Below, one piece after another: positions 1 to 10,681 of a stretch of 64,000 nucleotides of DNA. Origin of the DNA: Epiperipatus broadwayi (Eukaryota > Onychophora > Udeonychophora > Euonychophora > Peripatidae); assembly GCA_028023455.1 (NCBI GenBank), contig JAQFVV010000027.1, positions 9,669,845-9,733,844 of the forward strand, given 5' to 3'. Made by a program: the position numbers and the translations under genes. How positions within the stretch are numbered: position 1 is the stretch's first letter; every line of letters starts with the position of its first letter. A model generated the notes under the pieces. It saw only the letters and a program-made list of their open reading frames with translations. It was not told the origin of the DNA and did not search any database.

Positions 1-565
1 CAAAATAAATGTGCCAAACAGAGTAATTAGAAAATAATAGCTGCACTTTAGTGCAGTACACTAGATTTATGGTAATCAACTGCCAAAATGAAGAAACTTT
101 CCAGAGCATAATCAGTTGCATGTTACTAAATCCCTGATTCAAAATGTTAATAGAACTGGTGCTTTTAATTTTTCTTTTCCTAGTCTTGATTCATTTTGTA
201 CAATGCTAATTTTCTAAGGATAAACATACCTAGAATCTTCCTTATGACAAAAGAATGCTCAAGGTGAAGATTAGATTTAAATTTTTTTATATTGACAAAC
301 ATCCATTCACAGCTCTACATATTTATTTAAGTAGATGAAATAAAAAATAAATGCCTTTTATACAGAATATCAAATGTAAACGATAGTTTATAATATTGCA
401 TTCGCAGTTGAATCTCGTCACTCAATATTTAACCACTATAAAAATATCCACTCAGCACTGAAATTGAGTACTACTAAATATAAAAAGACAATGAAATAAC
501 ATATCAAATTATTAAACGGACACAAAACAAAAACCATATCTTAATCCTCAATCTTTAGTTTAATA

Positions 566-1309
566 TTAATAAGCTAATGCACATGCGCTTTGTAGATTTA
601 ACTATATAAATGAATACTCTCACTTTCCAAACACAAGATAAAGTCTTTGTGAAAAGATAGAATGAATCCATCTATCTTTTCAACCCAAACATTTACGTAT
701 GGGCAAATCTTAAGTATTTGGGAATGAGAAGATGAAGATGTTAATCGATCACTTTAAATTACTTTTTACTATGCCTGAGTGAATGATGCTTGTGAAATTT
801 CTAGAATTTACAATAAGTCATTCTTATTAAATTAAACATATATAAATAAGATATTTATTTTATATAGCGCTATGTTTTTATAAACTTTATCTTGTGTTTG
901 GAAAGTGAGAGTATTCGTTTATATAGTTAAATCTACAAAGTGCATGTGCATTAGCTTATTAATATTAGTTTATAAAATAAAATAAATGTCTTATTTACAT
1001 ATGTTTAATTTAATAAGAATGATGTATCGTAATTTCTAGAAATTTTGCATGCATCGTTCATTCAGCCATGGTAAAAAGTAATTTAAAGTGATCGATTAAC
1101 ATCTTCATGCTCTCATTTCCAAATACTTAAAATTTATCCATATGTAAATGTTTGGGTCAAAAAGATAGATGGATTCATTCTATCTTTTCACAAAAACTTT
1201 ATCTTGTGTTTGGAAAGTGAGAGTATTCATTTATATAGTTAAATCTACAAAGCGCATGTGCATTAGCTTATTAATATTACAGTTTATAAAAACATAGTGC
1301 TATACACTT
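566..1309. mobile_element. Foldback element (family 1), flanked by a 16-bp direct repeat
   Basis: A segment beginning AAGCTAATGCACATGCGC at 571 recurs inverted at about 888-962 and again at 1197-1275. The halves (about 571-860 and 965-1275) are imperfect inverted copies. The 16-mer AATCTTTAGTTTAATA occurs at 550-565 and again at 1310-1325, just outside, as expected of a target-site duplication. No coding capacity is seen. Related copies lie at 14960-15433 and 47597-48178. Confidence 0.7.
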
Positions 1310-1730
1310 AATCTTTAGTTTAATAAATGAATTTGAACTTTTACAAAAAAAAAAAATTACATCAAAAGAATCCCCAAAAAAATTAATGGTTAGATAATAA
1401 AAAAATAATATTAAATGGATTAAATATATATATTAAAATATTTTAATAAAAATAATGTATTATAACAGTGATAATACATTTTATAAATAACTCTAATAAA
1501 CCCTAGAAATACTTTTAGTTAATTTTTTAAACTACTTCTATGGTTTATTAGTTATTTTTAAAATATATTATCACCGATGTAATCCATTATTTTTATTACA
1601 ATATTTATTCCATAATAGACATTTTATTTTATTTACAAATATAAAAAATGTCACATTTTTATATAAAAATATCAAAATAAATTTATTATGTGGTGTATAA
1701 ATAGGTATAATAAAATTGTATTTTACTATT

Positions 1731-1760
1731 GCTCTGAAGAAAACTGTAAGGCAGTCGAAA
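1731..1760 (+). repeat. CTGA(A/T)GA-hairpin-GAAA motif
   Basis: GCTCTGAAGAAAACTGTAAG continues to GCAGTCGAAA, with a CTG/CAG-type stem between the CTGAAGA and GAAA blocks. The same layout occurs at about 4163-4190 (-), 5229-5260 (+), 19150-19192 (-) and 20905-20945 (-), in or near Penelope-like remnants. Confidence 0.4.
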
Positions 1761-1920
1761 TTATTTTATAAAAAAGCTTTGTAAAAAAAAGAACATATGC
1801 CCTTTTAGGAGTACTAACTGCACATTAATTTTGATACCTCAATATTCCTGTTACACCAAAATACTATAGATTCAAACTTGAGCTGTATTTCCAGAATCAA
1901 TAAAAATAAATAATCAAATG

Positions 1921-2015
1921 GTTTCAGTGCCGAGTTTGAGTACCAGAACTGGAATTCGAGAACCTTATGCTCAAAGTCAGACCCTATTTCTATACTAAAG
2001 CACAAAGGGTTTTAG
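1921..2015 (-). mobile_element. tRNA-derived SINE fragment
   Basis: On the minus strand a degenerate tRNA-like head reads GTGCTTTAGTATAG, GGTCTGACTTTGAGC and GGTTCTCGAATTCCAGTTC, with a recognisable B-box region. It matches the tandem units at 11885-12345. Confidence 0.55.
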
Positions 2016-4110
2016 GGTTAATGAATATGAAAAGTAAAACTATGACCTTTTCAAATCATGATAAACTGTAGATTTATTAAGTTTTCTTTTAAAAGTATAA
2101 AATGAATTTGTGCTTTTAAGATTGCTTTGAATTCATGCGGACTTCAATTCCTTGAATATTAATTAGAGACAAAAAAGTAACTCACTCACATGATTCACTG
2201 ATGTCAGTTATATATTGTACCAATATTGATATTGGCACATAATTTTATCTAAAAAAATTATTAAAATAATCTTTCATAAAAGAAAAACAAAATTAAATAT
2301 TGAAGAGTTTATTACAGTTTGTTTTCGAGAAGAATAAGAATCAAATAGTTTTCTATCGTTAGTTTTGAAATAAAAGCTGCAATTAATTAATCAGAAGGGG
2401 AGAGGGGTGTTTCGTTAGAAAAGTTAAACTAAAGGTTTTATAAAAGGAAGTAAAGAGTTTTCTTATTAGTATTCGTAAAATATAAATAATTTAAAGTTTA
2501 AAAAAATACAAATCTCTTTTCATTCGAATTAAAGAAAAAATCTTAAAACTAGTAATATATGTGCGTATATATGTGCGATTGTCAATAATAGAATAAATGT
2601 ATGCGTAATAAATATTATAAATAAATGAAAGTTAAAGAAGATTATCATTAAAAAACACGGCAATGGCTATTAATTAAAATATAAAAACACTTTTGCATGG
2701 CTATTACTAATTAAACAATCTTCCAAAACATGTTTATCAAAGGATTATCAATGAAATTTCGACAACAGATATTACAAGGACAACATGTTGCAGGTATAAA
2801 TAGACTTTTTTTATCGGACAGTTAGTTCAGTTCACAAATCAATTGAGTCAGTTAATTTCAATCAGTTAAGTTAATTGTATCCAGAAACAAAAAAAAAATG
2901 CAGTGTTGAGCAGCTTTTGGGAACACGCGTTTCTCCACAGCCCAAATGTCCGATGAAAACAGCCAGATCTGCCTGTGAAATAATGTCAGCTTAACAACTT
3001 GGAAATCTCCATCAGTATCTAATTGTCTCCAATAGTAATAATCGCAAATAATAAGAAAACTCATCAAGGAAACGTCCCAGCCGGCTGGAAGTATTTGTAA
3101 TAGAAATATCCTCACCGAAAGCAGCAACCAAAGAAACAAAATTCTACGTCTACATTCAAAATCCTAGGTAAAACATTTGCCTATTTTGTTTATTCTATAA
3201 TAGCCATTGCATTGCATTAATTCGTAAAGCCTCCAGAGACAAGTAATTTGAACTCTATTAAGCATGCATAAAATTAACTATTGATGTGCATGTTTGTGAA
3301 TGTGAGATAATTTATCGATGTCAAATATTATTTATGCTTTCATAAGATATATATCATAATGTGTTAATTTAAAATGTGCGTATGTTATATTAGTTAAAAA
3401 ATTATAAAGATGTTTAAATTTAGTAAATTAATGTTAGTTAATAAATTGTCTTTAAAATTAAACTCTATTTGTCGGTCAATTCTTTTTATCAATCTCCTTT
3501 TATAAATTTCTTTTACAATTCTTTTATCAATTCTTTTAACTACTAATTATGTATAATCTATTAGTGATTACAAACAGCTGAGCTAGTCGTGGATGCGTAG
3601 GCGTTGAGTTAGTGGCCATTGTCCAAAGTGCGTTATTTATTCATCCTTGAATAGATAGCTGGCTCCCGTGTCTACACGAAACAAAAAAGTACTTTGAACT
3701 TGGTGTTGAAATCACCAGTCGAGAAGAAGTTATGTCCTGGAAATGTAACACTAGTTATATACTTTATAGCTATCGTTTGGGCATACATACTCTCCGAGTA
3801 TGTTCTTCTCTGCCTAAGAGGCCGGTGTTTCGAGCATACATATTCGAACCCGGTATAATATATTTATAGAGACAGACATAAGATTTATGTTCCAGAAACA
3901 CTGGTAAATCATTCTGATAAGTTGTCATTTCTGTCCTTTGTAATGTCTCCCAGTTTAAAAAAAGCCCAAAGATTCTTAAAAATATACATATAAGGAATAC
4001 TTTTTTTAAATTTGTGATTATTTATTAAGCGCAAGTGGAGAGGAAGTATTACAATTTTCTTCTTCCTCTTTTTTTATGCATTGATTTCTATATTTACATA
4101 TCATACCATT
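2016..4110. other. AT-rich non-coding stretch
   Basis: No gene is recognised. A TATA-like GTATAAATAG near 2793 precedes a less AT-rich stretch to about 3170, which could be an LTR or another promoter relic. Near 3840 a TTCGAACCC block resembles a Pol III B box but lacks a convincing tRNA head. Confidence 0.4.
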
Positions 4111-4119
4111 TCCAACTTT

Positions 4120-5275
4120 CCTATACACTTCAACAATACTATTTTTTGTACCAAAACGTTTAACTGTCCTGCAGTCATCATTAAAGCTACAATATCCATA
4201 TATATAATCATACAATTGATAAATTTTATACACATTTATATACATAATCATACATTTTAACGTGACCATTATAAATAATCATTTTCTATTTTAATATTCT
4301 ACTCTTAATTAATTTTATTTTTTTACTTATTTTATTTTCAAATTATTCTAAATCTATATATTAAAATTTTAATTTTTAAAACTTTAACTTTAAAATTCTA
4401 CTGTTAAATACCTATCATTTTATTAACTGAAACACAGGCATAATTATTATATACCTGTGTCTATATATGTAATATAGGGTATATGAGCACAGACTTTCAG
4501 ATGACCCATCACTCTCCACTTGTGCTTGAGGGTATCAGTGTTATTAGATAGAGTGGAGAGTGATGGGTCATCTGAAAGTCTGTGCTCATATACCCTATAC
4601 TATCATTTTATTATCTTTTTACCTATATTTTTAATTACTTCTAACCCTTTTTTATTTTTATTATATATATTTTTAATTAACTATTAATATGTTACAAATT
4701 ATCTTTTTTTATTACATTATAAAGTTACTATTATTACAATTATTATTATTACTATTAATAGTTTGAATATAAAAAGGTTTTTAAAAAAAATAAAGTTGAA
4801 AAAAATGATGATAGAGGGAGTTGTTAAGCAAGCATAATTTTTTTTGAAAAATTTATCAGTTGATTTTTAGAAAGATTTTAAAAGGTGAGTAATTTTGTAA
4901 TGTAATAAAAAAAAGATAATTTGTAATGTAAAAAAATTAATAATTAAAAAATATAATAATAAAAAGTTAGAATTAATTAAAAGTATAGGTAAAAAGATAA
5001 TAAAATAGGTATTCAACAGTAGAATTTTAAAGTTAAAGTTTTAAAAATTATAATAAATAGATTTAGAATAATTTGAAAATAAAATAATAAAAAATTAGTT
5101 AAGAGTAGACTAATAAAATAGAAAATGATTATTTATAGTGATCAGGTTAAGATGTATGTTTGATTATGTATATAAAGTTGTATAAAATGTATTAATTGTA
5201 CGATTATGATTATATATTTGGATATTGTAGCTCTGATGATGACTGCATGAAGAATAAAGTTTTGGTATAAAAAAT
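4120..5275. mobile_element. Large inverted repeat with PLE-type hairpin motif at both ends
   Basis: The left arm (about 4125-4700) is repeated inverted at about 4880-5275. Both outer ends carry the GTAGCT...GATGA...ACTGCA hairpin motif followed by an AAGTTTTGGTA-type tail. Arms are diverged but alignable. The left arm is interrupted by the insertion at 4426-4599. The hairpin motif and inverted tails resemble the PLE copies in this window, so I read it as two head-to-head PLE tails without coding sequence. Confidence 0.55.
4426..4599. mobile_element. 174-bp insertion with perfect 48-bp palindrome arms and 14-bp duplication
   Basis: CTATCATTTTATTA occurs on both sides (4412-4425 and 4600-4613) and interrupts an arm whose inverted partner lacks the insert. 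Inside, 4473-4520 and 4552-4599 are exact reverse complements (48 of 48) around a 31-base loop. No coding potential. The perfect match suggests a recent origin or ongoing gene conversion. Confidence 0.8.
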
Positions 5276-5339
5276 AGTGTCATGTGATGTTTATAAAAAG
5301 TAATATTGAGAAAATCCATTAAACATTACTTTAGTCTTT

Positions 5340-6217
5340 TTAACATTTATCTTTAGTCCTCCTTTCATCTAATAACTCCTGCAACATTTCATGCAGCTCT
5401 AAAGCATTATTTGCAAAAACAACTACATCATCTGCAAAATCTAAATGACTTAAATAATCTCCATTTTCTTTCACTCCTTCAGCTTCCCATTTTAATCCAC
5501 AAAATACTTCTTGCAGCACTGCAGTAAAAAGTTTTGGAAATATGAGGTCATTCTGTCTTACACTCTTTTCAATGTGGGATCCTTGAAAGTGCTCAGCCTT
5601 AACTGAGTGATTAATATTTTTCAGGTGTATAGCTTCTGTAACTTGCATATTGTATGTGTTTTGCAGATTATTACTAGCATTGTTATGTAATCTAATTGTT
5701 GCTGTTATATTTTTATAATATTCTTTAAAATATGACAATATCCTGGATCTATACCTTGATGATCCAATGCTTTAATCACTGAAGAAATGTTTATAGAATC
5801 AAATGCCTTTTCATGATCTACAAATCCAAAGCATAATGGCAATCTATATTCATTTGTTCTTTTTATAACTTCTCTCAATACCTGGATATGATCTACTATA
5901 CTAAAACCACATATGGGGGGGGGGGGGGGGATCCAGCATGTTCTCTGTAGACAAGTTGTAATTAACTTGATAAAAATTTTGTATAAAACTGATAAAAGGC
6001 TGATAGGTCTGTAATTTCTAATATTTTCTTTATCACCTTTTTTAAATATTAATACTGCATTCTTCCAATCATCTGGTGCATCTTTATCACTTAGACATTT
6101 GGTATATAACTTTGCTAAATTTTTTTCTATTTCTTCACCTGCTTTTAATATATCAATTATAATTCCATCATTACCTGGAGCCTTTCCTTTTTTCATACAT
6201 TTAATTGCATGTCTCAC
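5340..6217 (-). pseudogene. RTE LINE reverse transcriptase, frameshifted
   Basis: Two overlapping frames (6217-5705 and 5738-5340) cover the RT from the fingers motif through palm motif A (FVDHEKAFDS) to motif C (FADD). The frame switch lies near 5720. A 16-base G run on the plus strand (5915-5930), read as a proline stretch, replaces the segment that copy 2 retains. Catalytic aspartates look intact but the ORF is broken. Confidence 0.8.
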
Positions 6218-6585
6218 TTCTTCATTTAAAATTCTGGGCGTTTCGAAATAGATATAGGAGGTACTTGCTCTTTATTACTATATAATTGTTGATAGAAGAC
6301 TTCTACCCATTTCATGATGTCATCTCTCTTTTTAGTAATAATTCCATTTTTTTCTTATTGCAGATATAAATTTCCTACCAATACTAAAATGTTATTTTAG
6401 ACTCTTGAGACTTTTATTCTCTTCTACAGCTTTCCTTGCTAGTTCACAGTTATACTTTCTTATATCATTTCAGCTTTTTCCGCACCATTTTACAAAATTA
6501 GAGATATTCAATCCTTTTTAATGCATCATTTTTGTATATCTTCATATTCCTTCTTTTCTTCATAAATTCTCTAAATTTTATTGCT

Positions 6586-7485
6586 CTATTGCTGCTTTTT
6601 TCTACCAGCTATCTTTGTTGCAGTTTTTGCAAGTGTATCAGTTATTTTTATATTAATTTCATTCAAATCTGAATCATGTTCAAAATCTACTAATACTTGA
6701 AACTGATTCGTAAGTTCTAATTTAAATTCATTAGAATGTTTCTGAAGATTAGGAATATCAACTGTAAATATTGTTTTTCTTAATAATTTTTGTCTCTCTA
6801 GTTTTGCATTAACATATATCTTACATCTTACTAATTGATGATCACTTCCTGTGTTAAATTTATTAAGAACATTACAATCTAGAAATATGTATTTTCTCTT
6901 AGTCAAAATATAATCCAATTCTGCTGTACCTTCATTTGGATGCTTCCACGTCCATTTCCTTTTAACATATTTTTCTCAAAAAAAGAATTCATAATATAAA
7001 GTTTTTCTTTTTCTGCAAACTCCACAAGTCTATGCCCTCTCTCATTTCTATTACCATAACCAAAATTACCTACAGTACTTTCATTTGTTTACTGATTCTA
7101 GCATTAAAGTCTCCCATAACAATTTTAAAATGTTGTTTACTCTGATCAAAAGCCTTTTGTACATCCATATAAAAATCTTCTACTATTTCATCACTATGAG
7201 AACTTGGTGGGGCATAAACCTGAATTATTTGCATTTGGTATCTGCAATAAGTTGTATAACTAATCTTACCATTCTGTCCGATACACCATCAATCTTTACA
7301 ATGTTATTCTTCCACTTTTTATTTATAATGAATCCTATTCCATTTCTATTTCCAATATGTGTGCCTTTATAGTAGAGTACATGTCCACTTTTTAAATCAA
7401 TTGTCTCTTCATCTTTTCTTCTAATTTCATAAAGTCCAATAATGTCCCATTTAATATAAGACAGTTCTTCTTCTAATTCTTGCAA
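6586..7485 (-). pseudogene. RTE LINE endonuclease domain and linker, broken
   Basis: 7485-7225 holds the N-terminal part of an APE-like endonuclease, with the NGIGFIINKKW strand. Between 7225 and 6918 the reading is interrupted. 6918-6586 continues with SDHQLV, the conserved SDH motif of such endonucleases, and a charged linker leading to the RT. Intervening stops make it non-functional. Confidence 0.7.
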
Positions 7486-7766
7486 TCTTATTCAAAATTA
7501 ATTAAAAATAAAAAATAAATGAGAAAATAAGTCTCAGCTTTTTAAAAATAGATAAGAATCAACAAATAGTTAAGATTTTACTTCATTAACGCTTAAATAA
7601 ATTAATATATATATGTGCTCTGCGCACAGGTAATGAAGCTATTAATAAATTGTCAAAATTTTTTACTGCCACGCGCTTTCTGCACAGTCTACAGTCCCAT
7701 ATTCATGGCGAGTTATTCTGTTAATAACTGTAAAACTATGCAAATTTATGTGCAGATGTTACATGG

Positions 7767-9329
7767 ACTATTTACGAGATAGGGAATAGCAGGCCTCTCT
7801 TCTGTTGATTGCCGATGGGTCAGCCGCAATGAAGTAAGCTTCCCTAACTTTATGTTTGGTGTCGCTTGTTTCAGAGCAAACGACACTGGCTGTGGTAGGT
7901 AGAAAAGCATGTCCAGAGTTTCTCTCGTGTTCGACAAAAATCGAATTACCTTCATACTTTGTTTTGGTTTTATTGTAAAGGTATCGGTGTTGAGCTACTC
8001 TGGTGGCAATGTTAGTTTTGGTCTCTCCATAATATGTTGCCGTATAATTTCTTTGGGGCAGGTAATTTTGTACACAACTTGAGAGGTGAGTTCAGGTTTG
8101 ATCCTGTCTTTGGTATTATTTATCAATCTATTGGTGTTGGGAGATGAACGGAAAGCGACTTCAAAGTCACATGATAGTTGATTGATAAGGCTTTTAGCTG
8201 TGGAGTGAACGTATGGGATTAAGATTCTTGGTTTGTTTTCTTTCTTGTGGTTGTGGTTTATTTTATAGAAAAATTTGTTGCCTTTTCTGTTGATGGATGA
8301 ATAAGTGTGTCCTATTTTCCTTAAATCAGTTATATAATTGATGAGATTTTTTCTTTTATCTGCCTCATGTTTGCACAAGTTATGGTTCCTAAACATGAAT
8401 GAAGAGAGGGCTGCAAGTTTGTGTGAGTGCAGCGCGTAAGAATTAGAGTTTGTCAAGCCTCTTACTTCCAAAGGTTTGACTACCATTTGGTAGTCCAGCT
8501 TATCTATATTTTTGCTAACACATATGTCAAGGTATTTGACCTGTTTGTCTTGGTTTTCCCAAGTAGTAGTAAAAGTAAGCTTGGTATTATTATGGAGGCT
8601 ATTGTGAAGGTTAGAGATGATGTCTTCTGGGGCAGCAACGAATGTCATCAATGTAGCGCGTATATATCATATGTGGGGTTGACATGAAGAGTGCAGGTAG
8701 TATTAGCTTCTCGTAATGGTCAAGTACAACGCTTGCCATTATACCACTAAGTGGGAGGCCCATCAGCCATCTGTTGTTCACACTAAACCACTTATCTCTG
8801 AAAACAGCAATTATATTTAAATCAAGCCATTGTAAAAAATCGATGATGAATTTGGCACAATTTATCGTTGACTATTTCAATATTGTTTACGGTCATTGGA
8901 GCCATATAGCTCTGCCACATCAAATGATGCGATTTTAAAATTAGCTGGTATAAACACGTGTTTAATTTTTCCTACAAACATGAAAGATGATTTAATGGTG
9001 TAATCGCCAAAGCCTAATATATCAATAAGCCAGCGATTGACCAAAACTGCCGTGTTGAAATAGTGTGCCCTGCCAAAATCAATCGTAAGTCTCAAAGGTT
9101 TATCAGGCTTGTGCAGCTTAATGTTAGCGAAGATTCTAGTAGGAGAAGAGGTTGACGGGTATATACGATGGTATTCGGCTTTTGTAAAGACGCTGTCACG
9201 ATTTATTCGTAGTATATTGGATATAAATCTATCTCTGTTAAGCCTATTGTTGAAATTATTTAGATTTACAAATTTTAATTTTTCGATTTGTGTATTAATC
9301 TTAATATTATATTCATCGGCATCTATCAA
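7767..9329 (-). pseudogene. PLE reverse transcriptase plus GIY-YIG endonuclease, frameshifted
   Basis: 9329-8877 carries the RT fingers/palm (SPTRIFANIKLHKPDKPLR, then IASFDVAELY, motif A). 8820-8650 continues with MGLPLSGIMAS and the RYIDD catalytic motif (YIDD at 8644-8655). A frame change follows directly after YIDD, and 8651-7995 gives the thumb and connector up to VVYKITCPK. A second frame change leads into YYGETKTNIATRVAQHR, NSGHAF and KVREAYFI, the body of the GIY-YIG nuclease, ending at about 7767. Conserved residues survive, but at least three breaks make it inactive. Confidence 0.82.
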
Positions 9330-9360
9330 TACAAATCTGTTCCCCTTATCTTCTTTTAAG

Positions 9361-9610
9361 CAAAACTAACATTGCCACCAGAGTAGCTCAACACCGATAC
9401 CTTTACAATAAAACCAAAACAAAGTATGAAGATAATTCGATTTTTGTCGAACACGAGAGAAACTCTGGACATGCTTTTCTACCTACCACAGCCAGTGTCG
9501 TTTGCTCTGAAACAACCGACACCAAACGTAAAGTTAGGGAAGCTTACTTCATTGCAGCTGACCCATCGGCAATCAACAGAAGAGAGGCCTGCTATTCCCT
9601 ATCTCGTAAA
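9361..9610 (+). pseudogene. Inverted partial copy of the PLE GIY-YIG domain
   Basis: Reading KTNIATRVAQHRYLYNKT through HERNSGHAF and KVREAYFIAADPSAINR to a TAA, this repeats the C-terminal nuclease sequence of PLE 1 on the opposite strand with few changes. It lacks the GIY-YIG N-terminal strands and cannot be functional. It forms the inner part of the right inverted arm. Confidence 0.8.
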
Positions 9611-9787
9611 TGGTCCACGTAACATCACATAAATTTGCATAGTTTTACAGTTATTAACAGAATAACTCGCCATGAATATGGGACTGTAGACTGTCCCGAA
9701 AGCGCTAGGCAGTAAAAAATTTTGACAATTTATTAATAGCTTCATTACCTGTGCACAGAGCACATATATATATTAAGAATCAACAAA

Positions 9788-10139
9788 ATAAAAAGAAACT
9801 TTTCGCAATCAGAACTTTTTAAATTAGAATGTTTTTACATTCCTGTCTATAATTGAGTATGTGTTTTATGGCACATACTCTTAATAAATAAATAAAAAAT
9901 AAAATACAAAAACTTAATTTCTTTTAAAATTGTACATTCTAATTTTGAATTTTCCGATGGTTGAAGCGGATAAAGCATCCAGTTCAATATATTCTCTACA
10001 TGGGATTATATTGTTAAAAATAATAAGAATATTTATTATTACTTTATACATTATTTGTTTGTTTTTTTAAAAGATAGTATGTTATGGAAGTTAGAGGGGA
10101 TAAAAAATTATTGCAGTAATTATTGTGAAATATTGTTAT
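9788..10139. other. AT-rich non-coding stretch
   Basis: No recognised gene or clear repeat apart from short A/T runs. Confidence 0.4.
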
Positions 10140-10520
10140 TGATTACAGAAAATTTTGAAGGATTTTATTGACTAGGCTGCTTCCAGTTATAGATGTACAG
10201 AATCAGAGACTCCATACTGTTTTAGAGAACCAAGATGCATTATGGACAAGGTTTTTGATGCCAGGAATATGCAAGAAAAGGGTTGTGACTAAAGGAATAG
10301 TGCATATATCGCCATGGCTTTTAGCTCAAATTGAAAAAGTTTGTGACAATATTCAAAATTAGAAGTTTATTAATATTAAACGTTTGTTGTATGACAGAAT
10401 GAGAGGAAACAGTATTATCATCAGTAGAAGATCAACAAGATTCGAAATGAAAACTGGTGTCAAACAAGGGTGAGTAGCAGCGCCAACTTTGTTTTCTATT
10501 CTCACAACTGTGAAATTTTT
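10140..10520 (+). pseudogene. LINE (family B) reverse transcriptase fragment
   Basis: RLLPVID near 10170 corresponds to the RLLPVID at about 41500 in the larger LINE relic. Downstream, 10381-10520 reads RLLYDRMRGNSI, then FEMKTGVKQG, a stop where cysteine is usual, and APTLFSI, the conserved palm B motif of non-LTR RTs. Short, broken and 5'-truncated. Confidence 0.65.
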
Positions 10521-10681
10521 AGGAGAAATTAGGAGTGGCTTCATATATCAAACAACATGAAGTGACATTAATTTAATGATAGAATTTTTAATTTGAATTG
10601 ATTAAATACAAAAATAAAAAGTTCAAATTTACAATAAAACACTTGTTCAACAACTGTTACTATGTGTTCATTTCAAGCCCC

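Larger units (their letters stand above)
5330..7500 (-). mobile_element. RTE-type LINE, degenerate copy 1
   Basis: Minus-strand reading gives an endonuclease start near 7485 (IKWDIIGLYEIRRKDEETID, IGNRNGIGF), a linker (6918-6586), an RT domain with KGKAPGNDGI, YRPISLLSVLYKI and GFVDHEKAFDSI motifs (6217-5705), and a LDFADD catalytic motif (5427-5438 for FADD). Frameshifts separate these blocks. The order is that of a non-LTR retrotransposon with an APE-type endonuclease. A second copy lies at 61940-63930. Confidence 0.85.
7567..9774 (-). mobile_element. Penelope-like element 1 with inverted tails and 13-bp target duplication
   Basis: AAGAATCAACAAA flanks the element at 7554-7566 and 9775-9787. 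The minus strand encodes a PLE reverse transcriptase followed by a GIY-YIG endonuclease. The GIY-YIG C-terminus plus 3' tail (about 7606-8020) is repeated in opposite orientation at 9361-9774, so the element is bounded by roughly 410-bp inverted arms. The 5' part of the RT ORF is missing. PLEs are known to carry such LTR-like repeats in direct or inverted orientation. Confidence 0.85.

Noticed and set aside
2858-3139. 93-codon minus-strand open frame starting MFLWLLLSVRIFLL
   Set aside because: The hydrophobic start mimics a signal peptide, but the rest has no family resemblance and contains no splice or promoter context. AT-rich DNA gives such frames by chance.
4473-4599. CRISPR array or other prokaryotic repeat system
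   Set aside because: Repeats here are inverted pairs and dispersed mobile elements in a eukaryotic genome, with no regular repeat-spacer array.
9426-9632. 68-codon plus-strand frame, with a near twin at 7746-7955 on the minus strand
   Set aside because: The same reading occurs in both PLE arms, but it is an out-of-frame shadow of the GIY-YIG coding sequence.
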